DNA of 50,421 nt from an uncultured Clostridium sp. (GTDB lineage Bacteria > Bacillota > Clostridia > TANB77 > CAG-508), in the NCBI GenBank assembly GCA_946500615.1, contig CAMMWP010000010.1:1-50421 (forward strand). The letters are read 5' to 3'. Shown in pieces: positions 19,879 to 27,945 of the stretch. Position 1 is the stretch's first letter, and each line of letters starts with the position of its first letter. Made by a program: the position numbers and the translations under genes. The notes beneath the pieces were generated by a model, which was not told where the DNA came from, did no database searches, and saw only the letters and a list, made by a program, of their open reading frames with translations.

Positions 19879-19952
19879 ATCTACAATAGAAATAATGTCA
19901 AGAGCGAACGAAAGTGAGTTCATTTACTCTTGATATTATTTTTATTGTAGAT
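19879..19952. repeat. Long hairpin family 2, copy 2
   Basis: ATCTACAATAGAAATAATGTCAAGAG...CTCTTGATATTATTTTTATTGTAGAT; flank shared with ~6008-6085. Confidence 0.8.
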
Positions 19953-20187
19953 TAAAATTGCTCTGCAAATGATAAGATAAAAAATAAGTATCAGCACATA
20001 TCTACCGACACCTATTCGCATAAAGATTCCCTATAACTTATTTCATAAATTCTCTCTAATCATTGAAATAACTAATAAATTCACATATCTACAATCTATC
20101 ACATCATATGTATGTTCTACTTACTGTAGATACAGTCTCAAATTTCTTAGTATTTCAAACACTTTTATCAATTTTCTAAAATTTCAT

Positions 20188-20370
20188 TTATGTGTTTCCA
20201 CTTACCATATTTGCAACTACTTTAACTTTTACATCCGAATTTTGATGTTTTTCTCTTCCATATTTGCCTTTTTCCTCAAAAGTCATAATCTCCGAAAGCA
20301 TATTAAAATCAAGTATTACCTGTCTTCTTTTAGTTGTAGCACTGCGACGCACTCCACGTGTGTTGGTCAT
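20188..20370 (-). repeat. rlmD-3'-end/att-like sequence plus conserved tail, copy 2
   Basis: CCAACACACGTGGAGTGCGTCGCAGTGCTACAACTAAAAGAAGACAGGTAA reads PTHVECVAVLQLKEDR* in one frame; another frame reads VILDFNMLSEIMTFEEKGKYGREKHQNSDVKVKVVANMVSGNT*. Confidence 0.8.
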
Positions 20371-22045
20371 CTCTGGTTGCAGTAAGTTTTGAATGTTGTT
20401 TATCGCCTGTTGCAGTAAAATTGTCTTTGCAATTTATTTCTGTTCCATTTTTACAAATAAATCTTATTGTATATGGGTTTATTGGATCATTTTCTAATTG
20501 TTCTCCAATTATTACTTTATCGATTAAACATTCAAAAACATCTTTATCAAAATTTTTCACTATTTCCATATCTTTAAATAAACTTTTAAACTTGTTTAAT
20601 CTATATTTAATGCTTTCATTTCTGTTTGTATCTTTTAGTAGGCTTTGTATTTTCTGCTCTACTTTTAGAAATTCTGCATTTAACTCATCAAATTTTAGAG
20701 TATATTGTTCTTTATTAATTCTACCTTCTAAATTTAGTTCTAATAAATTATTAAGTTTTTTGCTTATTTTTTCTTTGTCTTTTTCTAGTTTATTTACCAT
20801 TGTTTCTGTAGTATTTTCTTTTAAGACATTTTCTATCTTCTCTATAAAATCTACTACTATTTTTTGATTATTATTACAGAGTATTCTATATCCTTGTATA
20901 AAACAATCTTCTATTATTTCTTCTGGTATTGCTTTACAATGTGGGCATTCTTCTTTTCCATGTTTTGCTCTTTTTATGCATTGCCATACTGCTTTTTCAT
21001 ATTTTCGTTTTGAGTTCCAGTTTCTCCTTGTAAGTAAGCTACCACAAAATCCACAATATAATTTACTACTAAAAGCATATTTTTTGCTATAGTTATTATT
21101 TCTTCTTCCTGTTTCTCTTGTTCCTACTCGTTTTATTCTAATTTCTTGTACTCTATCAAATAATTCTTTACTGATAATTGGCTCATGATGTTCTTTTATA
21201 TAATGTTTTTCTGCTTCTCCTAGATTACTTAATCTTTTATGTGATATTGGATCTATTGTAAATGTTTTTCCCATTAGCACATCTCCAATATATTTTTCGT
21301 TTTTTAGTATTCCTCTTATAGTTGATTCGTTCCAATTATCATTGCCTTTCGGAGATTTAATTCCTTTTGAGGTCAACTCCTTTGCTATGGTACTAGAGCC
21401 TATTCCTTCTACATATCTTTCAAATATATATTTTATAATTTCTGCTTGTTCCTCATTTATAGTTATCTGTTTTGTTATTAAATCGTAATTATATCCATAA
21501 CAACCATTATAACCAATTAATTCTCCTCTATCTTTTTTCATTTTTAAACCTAGTAATACATGTGAAGATATATTTTCGCTCTCCTGTTGTGCCATAGCAC
21601 TTAATACTGTTAGTAGCATTTCTCCTGTTCCTGATAAAGTAGTTAAGTTTTCTTCTTCAAATAAAACTGCAATATTCTTTTCTTTTAGCATTCTTACATA
21701 TTTTAAAGTATCCAATGTGTTTCTAGCAAATCTTGATATCGACTTTGTTAGAATCATATCAAATTTTCCAGACATTCCATCTGTTATCATTTTCATAAAA
21801 TCTGTTCTTTTAAAGTCTAGTGTTCCACTTATTGCTTCATCTGCATATATTCCTGCAAATTGCCATTCAGATTTGCTATTGATTTTTTCATCATAATACT
21901 TTAATTGTGATTGATAACTATTTAATTGTTCTTCGTTTCCTGTGCTTACTCTACAATACGCACATACCCTTAATCTTTCTTTAATTGTTGTACCTGTTAC
22001 TCTGTTTATTCTTCCATTTGTTTTCTCTATGACTTGTATTTCCAT
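20330..22045 (-). CDS. Large serine recombinase (resolvase + recombinase + zinc ribbon)
   Basis: RVCAYCRVSTGNEEQLNSYQSQ...KSISRFARNTLDTLKYVRMLKEKNIAVLFEEENL...YCGFCGSLLTRRNW...C. Confidence 0.95.
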   Translation of the reverse strand: MEIQVIEKTNGRINRVTGTTIKERLRVCAYCRVSTGNEEQLNSYQSQLKYYDEKINSKSEWQFAGIYADEAISGTLDFKRTDFMKMITDGMSGKFDMILTKSISRFARNTLDTLKYVRMLKEKNIAVLFEEENLTTLSGTGEMLLTVLSAMAQQESENISSHVLLGLKMKKDRGELIGYNGCYGYNYDLITKQITINEEQAEIIKYIFERYVEGIGSSTIAKELTSKGIKSPKGNDNWNESTIRGILKNEKYIGDVLMGKTFTIDPISHKRLSNLGEAEKHYIKEHHEPIISKELFDRVQEIRIKRVGTRETGRRNNNYSKKYAFSSKLYCGFCGSLLTRRNWNSKRKYEKAVWQCIKRAKHGKEECPHCKAIPEEIIEDCFIQGYRILCNNNQKIVVDFIEKIENVLKENTTETMVNKLEKDKEKISKKLNNLLELNLEGRINKEQYTLKFDELNAEFLKVEQKIQSLLKDTNRNESIKYRLNKFKSLFKDMEIVKNFDKDVFECLIDKVIIGEQLENDPINPYTIRFICKNGTEINCKDNFTATGDKQHSKLTATRDDQHTWSASQCYN

Positions 22046-22224
22046 CTTTCCTCCGTTCCGCCTAGAGATAAAACTTAATAATCTTATATCATTTTTTAGA
22101 TAAAAAGTAAATTGTTCTTATAAAAGTTTATAATCTTTTAATATTTTTCTTTTTATTTCTTGATATTCAATTTCTTTTATTAAATTTTCTCTAAACAAAT
22201 TATTTAATCATGTAGCATGAAATT

Positions 22225-22265
22225 GCTCCTTTTCTTTAAATTTGAAAAAGAAAAGAGCAAGAAAG
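22225..22265. promoter_or_regulatory. 5'-UTR hairpin upstream of recombinase
   Basis: Minus strand TTGCTCTTTTCTTTttcaaatttAAAGAAAAGGAGCAA between promoter 22309-22337 and the recombinase gene. Confidence 0.5.
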
Positions 22266-22308
22266 ATTTTTTAGTTAATCTTCCTAACTCTTACTTTTTC
22301 ATGCTATC

Positions 22309-22337
22309 ATTATATTATCGTGTTTTTATATAGTCAA
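22309..22337 (-). promoter_or_regulatory. sigma70-type promoter TTGACT-N17-TATAAT
   Basis: Reverse complement TTGACTATATAAAAACACGATAATATAAT; duplicate of 1231-1259. Confidence 0.6.
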
Positions 22338-22393
22338 TTCCCTTTTTGTTCCCTTTTTTCTATCTGGATTCAGAAAGTATTTATTCTCTAGTT

Positions 22394-22684
22394 AGTACAC
22401 TAAGTGAACTACAATTAAAACTATAAGTTCACTTGGTGTACTAAAATAATATATCATCAGTTCACTAAGTGTATTTGTAAATTTTGTTTTATTTTCACAT
22501 TCACTTAGTGAACTTTTATCTAAAAATCAAGTACACTTGGTGAACTAAATTTAAATTTTTTATCAGAGCTTAGTACACTCGGTGAACTTTTGCCCAAAAT
22601 AAGTGAACTTTTTAAGTTTTTAGTTCACTATTTTTAATTTCCAACGAAGAATAGCAGGTTTGAGCCAGTTCACCGAGTGAATTT
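22394..22684. repeat. Cluster of 17-bp dyads AGTwCACynrGTGwACT
   Basis: Sites at about 22394, 22426, 22459, 22498, 22530, 22572, 22668 plus half-sites. Confidence 0.85.
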
Positions 22685-22940
22685 TTACATCAAATCTGCT
22701 TAAAATTTTTGTTTCTTTATTAAGTCTTGAAGGCTTGTCCTTCAATGTGTATAGGCATTTTGTTAAGAATGCTTTCCTTCCCTCATTTCAATGAGGTGTT
22801 CTACTACTATGTCTACTTGATTAAATATACTTTATCCTTAAATCCTCTTAATTGAAAAAGAATGTACTTTTAAAAATAAGTCAAGGTTGTGCGATAGCAC
22901 ATTCATTTTAACCTTGACTTATTTTTATAAAGCACATTAG
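22498..22940. repeat. Dispersed module, copy 3, ending in hairpin family 1 copy 3 (22861-22938)
   Basis: Extended similarity to 1961-2380; stem AATGTACTTTTAAAAATAAGTCAAGGTT/AACCTTGACTTATTTTTATAAAGCACATT. Confidence 0.85.
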
Positions 22941-22958
22941 AATAATATAATTAGGATT

Positions 22959-23001
22959 TAAAAAACTCCCTAGACAGATAAACTGCCTAGAGAGTTTTTT
23001 T
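22959..23001 (-). terminator. Rho-independent terminator of the kinase operon
   Basis: Minus strand AAAAAACTCTCTAGGCAGtttatCTGTCTAGGGAGTTTTTT. Confidence 0.8.
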
Positions 23002-23057
23002 AACGGATATACCGTTTGTTGTTGATAACTCGTGGAAATACCATTTGAGCTATCTAA

Positions 23058-24821
23058 TCAACCATAGTTATAGATATTATTCTTGTTGTAAATCTTGAAA
23101 CCACGTCCAGTAAACTGGAGCTTAGAACTTTCATCGACTACACTACAATTGAATTCCTTTGCAGTATTTTTAGCGATGTTTGTTCCAATAATCTTACCAT
23201 CTGCCGGATCATATATGGTATTATTGCAGAAATCAATGTTTCCTAACGGCTGAGCATTATACGTGATAACATCATCATCATATTCGATGCGATTCTTGTT
23301 AAATACCATTGTACGATACTTACCATTGGAAAGCTGATATACAAATAACCACTTCTGAGTTGCACGATCATATTTGATAGCATACTCATTAATTCTTCCG
23401 TTGTAATCAACTTCGAAAGTATAATCCGGTGTTGTTATGATTGCTGTTTTTGGATACATAGATACGATAAATACCTTGCCATCATCTGATGCTTCAAAGA
23501 ACGGATTAAATACCTGCCCTAAATAGTTCGGCATGTTTCCACTCTTGGTGATAGACAATCTAACCAAGTTGTTGCCCTTATCAATATAGTAAAGGTTTCT
23601 ATCTTTTACAAGATAGTTAGACTTGTGCATACGTTCAATAGTAGCTGTAACCTGATTGTTTTCATCGTACACCTGAATTGAATCATCATCAGTAGCAAAG
23701 ACAACCTTACCATCATTAGAGAAATCTACTCTCTTGCCTCTTTCAACTGCAAACTTTCTTCCAGTTTCAAAGTGAACAGCCTCATTGCTTCTGTTAAGAT
23801 AATGCACATTGCTTAATACGTATGCACAATCGCTACCTGCAAATATAACTGTAATCTGAGGTCCATTTGCAGTCTGAGTAACTTTTGCGATAACCGGTGC
23901 AGTCTTGACCTTCGCATTCTCGTTACAAAGCGGGCACTCGTTGAATTTTGAGTAATAATAAATGTCATGAGTGCTACAATACTTCATATTTTTAAGAAGT
24001 TCTTGAAGATCTGCTGTGATGTCAATTTTCTTCCCCTGCTCAAAGATTTCAAGGAAATCCTTTTCAAGCTGAGGCGACATCCATTTCCAACTGCCGATAA
24101 TTTTAGGGATTTTAATATCTCCCTTGTACTTGCCAACGATTGATATTTTCCTTTTCATTCTCTCTATAGTAGAAAGATTTTTATCAGGAAGATACGTTCC
24201 ACCGAAAGGATGGATTCTCGTAAGCATATTGAATGCGAGGATAGCAAAGTTGTAGTTCTCATTCTCCATAGAGAAATTGATACTGCCACTTGAAGAATAA
24301 CTGTCGGGACAGGTGAAAAGTTCTGTATAAGCATCGGGAGTATATTTCCCTTCGATTCCCCAACTGTCAACATCGATAAAGTAATCACACTTTCCATTAA
24401 TCTGGAAATTATAATCACTTATATCACCGACAATAATGCCTGTAGAGTGCAGTTTGCCTAAATCCTTGCCGAAATCTGTAATTATCTGCAATACATCCTG
24501 ATTTGACAGGTGTGCAGCAGTCAGATATTTCGGTTTAGTGAGCATGTGCAAATCTTCGGCATCAACCAGTTTTCTCATTGCATAACCAACAAACTTGCCC
24601 TGAACTGTTACCACTTCTTCGGGACCAATCACATTTTTAGGCAACTGATCTTTAATGGAAATGAAGTAGTTTATCTTTTCCTTTTTCCGAGCCAAATCTA
24701 CATTAGGCTTGAAAACCTTGATAACTTTTTTCGAGTCATATTCGTAGATAGTCGCTTCTCCGCCTTCTGCCAATTTGTTAAGGCTTTCAATACGACTTCG
24801 ACTTGTAAAATTAATAGCCAT
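23058..24821 (-). CDS. Ser/Thr-kinase-like protein with CPLC (zinc-ribbon-like) motif and repetitive beta-rich C-terminus
   Basis: LNKLAEGGEATIYEYDSKKVIKVFKP (Gly loop/Lys), LGKLHSTGIIVGDISDYNFQI (HGDxxxxN-like), YFIDVDSW (DxD), then CSTHDIYYYSKFNECPLCNENA and strand repeats. Confidence 0.8.
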   Translation of the reverse strand: MAINFTSRSRIESLNKLAEGGEATIYEYDSKKVIKVFKPNVDLARKKEKINYFISIKDQLPKNVIGPEEVVTVQGKFVGYAMRKLVDAEDLHMLTKPKYLTAAHLSNQDVLQIITDFGKDLGKLHSTGIIVGDISDYNFQINGKCDYFIDVDSWGIEGKYTPDAYTELFTCPDSYSSSGSINFSMENENYNFAILAFNMLTRIHPFGGTYLPDKNLSTIERMKRKISIVGKYKGDIKIPKIIGSWKWMSPQLEKDFLEIFEQGKKIDITADLQELLKNMKYCSTHDIYYYSKFNECPLCNENAKVKTAPVIAKVTQTANGPQITVIFAGSDCAYVLSNVHYLNRSNEAVHFETGRKFAVERGKRVDFSNDGKVVFATDDDSIQVYDENNQVTATIERMHKSNYLVKDRNLYYIDKGNNLVRLSITKSGNMPNYLGQVFNPFFEASDDGKVFIVSMYPKTAIITTPDYTFEVDYNGRINEYAIKYDRATQKWLFVYQLSNGKYRTMVFNKNRIEYDDDVITYNAQPLGNIDFCNNTIYDPADGKIIGTNIAKNTAKEFNCSVVDESSKLQFTGRGFKIYNKNNIYNYG

Positions 24822-24833
24822 TTTGATACCTCC

Positions 24834-25754
24834 TTAGAAGCAGATTGAAATATCATCATGGAACATCTCATTTCTAAGATTATTCCTGTTAATCAGAACT
24901 TCAATCTGGGGACCTTTACCTTCATGCAGAAACTTCATCAGTTTGGACTTTTCAACATCCAGAAGATTTTCCGAATATCTTAATCCATCACTCGCAACTC
25001 CGACATTAAAATATTCGGATTTGCTAAAACGAGTTACCTTAAAGCTCACGCCTTCTTTGTACTCTTTGAGAGCAGATTTGTCTGTTATAAAATTGTAGAT
25101 GTAGTAGCAAGGATATTCACCATCATCAAGTTCATCAAAGAAGATTCCTTCCTCATTTTCCTTAATGATGTATCCATCACCACAGCTATATACAACAAAC
25201 TCATCCTCTAACTCAAAACATACCAGAATCGTAAAACAGTAATTCTGGAAAATGAAAGATGTATCACTACAGAGCTCCAGCATCTTCTCAAAAATGCTAT
25301 TTACGATTTCGATAAAGTTTTCCTCACATATTGATTCACCTTTATCAAAGTATTCTTTTGATTTTCTGGCAAAAAGTTGACCGAAAAGCCTTGTTCCAAC
25401 CTCAGAGTGCTTACCAGAGCCACAACCATCTGTTACAATCTTCATATTAAGAAGATTAAATGCAAAATCATGATTATTCATGTTTGCAAATTTATGGTCC
25501 GAGCCCATTTTACAAACTCTGATGGTCTTCCTTTTAGGCTGTTCCTTGAGTGCTGTTTCCTCAGATTCAACTGCTTGAGGTTCAGTTGCAGTTACACTTT
25601 CTGTTTCTACAACTACCTGGGCAGTATTCTCTGTAGTTTCACTTTCTACCTCAGTAGTTTCACTACTTACATTGGTTGTTACTGTTGTTTCCGAGACTTT
25701 TTCATCCATAGGTGGGTTTTTCGCAGTCCGGAAATTTTCTAAAAATGATTTCAT
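24834..25754 (-). CDS. PP2C-like protein phosphatase
   Basis: MGSDHKFANMNNHDFAFNLLNMKIVTDGCGSGKHSEVGTRLFGQ...FVVYSCGDGYIIKEN...GVASDGLRYSEN; Thr/Glu-rich N-terminus. Confidence 0.7.
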   Translation of the reverse strand: MKSFLENFRTAKNPPMDEKVSETTVTTNVSSETTEVESETTENTAQVVVETESVTATEPQAVESEETALKEQPKRKTIRVCKMGSDHKFANMNNHDFAFNLLNMKIVTDGCGSGKHSEVGTRLFGQLFARKSKEYFDKGESICEENFIEIVNSIFEKMLELCSDTSFIFQNYCFTILVCFELEDEFVVYSCGDGYIIKENEEGIFFDELDDGEYPCYYIYNFITDKSALKEYKEGVSFKVTRFSKSEYFNVGVASDGLRYSENLLDVEKSKLMKFLHEGKGPQIEVLINRNNLRNEMFHDDISICF

Positions 25755-25843
25755 ATCTGTTACCTCCTATAGAAAGAGAGGGATTGCACTGCAACCCCTC
25801 TCAGCCTTTAGTTATTGTTGTTGACTTGCAGATTGTGTACTTC

Positions 25844-26545
25844 TTATACGTCGAAGAATCCGCCGTCATCGTTTCCGCCTGCACCAGAACTTGCCTTCTT
25901 GGAGGCTGAAATAGCACTCTTGGAAACAAGATCGATTACTCTACGGAGTTCGCTCTCATCGTTGCTTACTTCCTTGACATTGTTCTTTTTAACGCCGATA
26001 GAATCAGCAATTCCGAAAGCATCCTGACCGAAAGCAATGAAAGCTACCGTGATTTCCTTAGAAATCAAATCCTGAATGGCTTTGCGGGCATCGCTTGCAC
26101 GATACTGAGAATCGTTGTCTGCTCCATCAGACAGAATAACCATACATGCACGGGAATTAGTACCATTGTTTTTCAACTGGTCCATATAGTCCAGCATGCG
26201 CTGACGTCTGTCGATGATGGCATCATACAATCTCGTGCAGCCACCTGCAGTATAATCGGTATTGAAATCCTCAGGTGCTACATAGCCGCCAGTTTCGATT
26301 CTGGATTCAAAAACGGTTTTGCTTACCATCATCTCATCGGCCTGCTTAGAATTGACAATAGCCTCTCTGTAGTGTTCAAGACACTCACGCATTGCCCTTT
26401 CATACGGATCCATAGAGCCACTGCCATCGATAAGAAAATCAACAAGCATAACGCTCGGAGATACAACGTCATCAACGTCCATGTTTGTTGCATAGGTCTC
26501 ATCCAATCCATCGATTGTGATGTTGTCTAAATATTCTTTACTCAT
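25844..26545 (-). CDS. von Willebrand factor A domain protein (TerY-like)
   Basis: VSPSVMLVDFLIDGSGSMDPYERAM (MIDAS DxSxS-like), GGCTRLYDAI, VILSDGADND. Confidence 0.85.
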   Translation of the reverse strand: MSKEYLDNITIDGLDETYATNMDVDDVVSPSVMLVDFLIDGSGSMDPYERAMRECLEHYREAIVNSKQADEMMVSKTVFESRIETGGYVAPEDFNTDYTAGGCTRLYDAIIDRRQRMLDYMDQLKNNGTNSRACMVILSDGADNDSQYRASDARKAIQDLISKEITVAFIAFGQDAFGIADSIGVKKNNVKEVSNDESELRRVIDLVSKSAISASKKASSGAGGNDDGGFFDV

Positions 26546-26568
26546 AGTGTAATCCTCCTTCTTATTGT

Positions 26569-27483
26569 TTAAAACTGAATATCTGTTGACTTGGCAAACT
26601 TGATACCGTAGGAATTCTTGAAGTTGTCAAACGCTGCCACAGTATCTGCTTCAAAACCGGTAATCGGAGAAGTACAATCCTCCAAAATGGTAATCTTCTG
26701 AGTTACCTCAGGACGATTAGCGAAGTGTTCTGCGATCTGCTTAACAGATTCCATAAGGCAATGGCTTGCCGCCTCACCTACAACGTAGATCTCATCATAC
26801 TTCTCGATAGCCGTGAGAACGGGCGTATTCAAGAAGTTCTTCTTGCTGTATTCCGGCTTGATGATACCATACATTTCGCTGTACGGATCTTCACCCTTAG
26901 GTATCATGTGGTCAACGCACTTACGAGCTACAGAATGGAAATAAACCATCTTTGCGAACTCGTTTTCGAGTGAATTGCCATCTGTACCTTTGATACAGTG
27001 ATAGGGCCAGATACAGAGCTGCTTTTTACCGGCACCGACCTTTTCCAGTTCTTTCAGATACTGAATTGAGTCTTTCGGATTGCCGATAACAGGACGCCAA
27101 CGGTTGTTTGCAACATCATCGTAGGTAATAACCGTATAAGGGTCCGGATGATCGCCAGCAGAATTTACCCACCAACAAGGATGGAAAATCTGGTGTGCGA
27201 TATGGGTATCCAGACTGCACATAATGCGGGAAATACCCTCCATGTTGTTGTAAATGAAACGTGTCATACGTTCCACATCGCCGATAGAGCCGGGAACTGC
27301 GAGAGCACCGCCTTCGATAAAATCCTTCTGAACGTCAATGCACAAAAGCAAACGCTGAGGGGAATCATCAATGGATGCCGTAAACCGTTCCTGTTCTGCC
27401 ATAGCAAAGATGGCGTTCATGTCTGCTGCAGAATGCTGACCAATCTTGGTAACATCTACAATCTGTTCGTAATTTGTCTTCAT
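26569..27483 (-). CDS. Isochorismatase/nicotinamidase-like cysteine hydrolase
   Basis: RLLLCIDVQKDFIEGGALAVPGS, CSLDTHIAHQIFHPCWW, IYVVGEAASHCLMESVKQIAEHF. Confidence 0.85.
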   Translation of the reverse strand: MKTNYEQIVDVTKIGQHSAADMNAIFAMAEQERFTASIDDSPQRLLLCIDVQKDFIEGGALAVPGSIGDVERMTRFIYNNMEGISRIMCSLDTHIAHQIFHPCWWVNSAGDHPDPYTVITYDDVANNRWRPVIGNPKDSIQYLKELEKVGAGKKQLCIWPYHCIKGTDGNSLENEFAKMVYFHSVARKCVDHMIPKGEDPYSEMYGIIKPEYSKKNFLNTPVLTAIEKYDEIYVVGEAASHCLMESVKQIAEHFANRPEVTQKITILEDCTSPITGFEADTVAAFDNFKNSYGIKFAKSTDIQF

Positions 27484-27630
27484 GCGAATACCTCCTTGAA
27501 CTAAAGTTGATTAATAGATTTTTGCTAGTCAGTTGACTGCTGTTTGCCTCAATATCTCACTCAGTACCTCCTTAAAAGTAAATGAGACAACAGTTTTGAA
27601 TGCAAAGCAACAATTTATTGACATGCCAAT

Positions 27631-27659
27631 ATTATATCATACAGTTTTACATAATTCAA
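27631..27659 (-). promoter_or_regulatory. sigma70-type promoter TTGAAT-N17-TATAAT of the four-gene operon
   Basis: Reverse complement TTGAATTATGTAAAACTGTATGATATAAT upstream of 27483. Confidence 0.6.
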
Positions 27660-27755
27660 TAGTTTTATGTAAGATATTGTGTGTAAATAAAAATAAAGCG
27701 CTATTTCTAGTACTCTATTTTCAAGTTTTATCTCCAAACATTTATATATTTTTAT

Positions 27756-27945
27756 TTACAAATTTACTGCTCCGCATACCATGTCAACTTCTAATGTTAC
27801 TTTAATTTTATGATTTTCTGTTCTTCTTATCTTCTTTTTACCTTTTCTATCAAAACTAATAAAATTTTCAAAAGCAGTAAATCCAACTATTTCATCGAAT
27901 CTTTCAGACATAGCACCGATAGGCACTCCACGTGTGTGGTCGCTC
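27756..27945 (-). repeat. rlmD-3'-end/att-like sequence plus conserved tail, copy 3
   Basis: CACACACGTGGAGTGCCTATCGGTGCTATGTCTGAAAGATTCGATG (alternative frame THVECLSVLCLKDSMK*). Confidence 0.8.

Noticed and set aside
22394-22684. CRISPR array
   Set aside because: Repeats are only 17 bp, palindromic, occur in both polarities and are irregularly spaced; no cas genes.
24164-24418. Minus-strand 84-aa ORF
   Set aside because: Out-of-frame within the kinase gene.
27483-27600. Leader peptide upstream of the hydrolase gene (AAGGAGGTACTGAGTGAGATATTGA)
   Set aside because: A Shine-Dalgarno-like sequence with a 3-codon frame is present, but too short to support.
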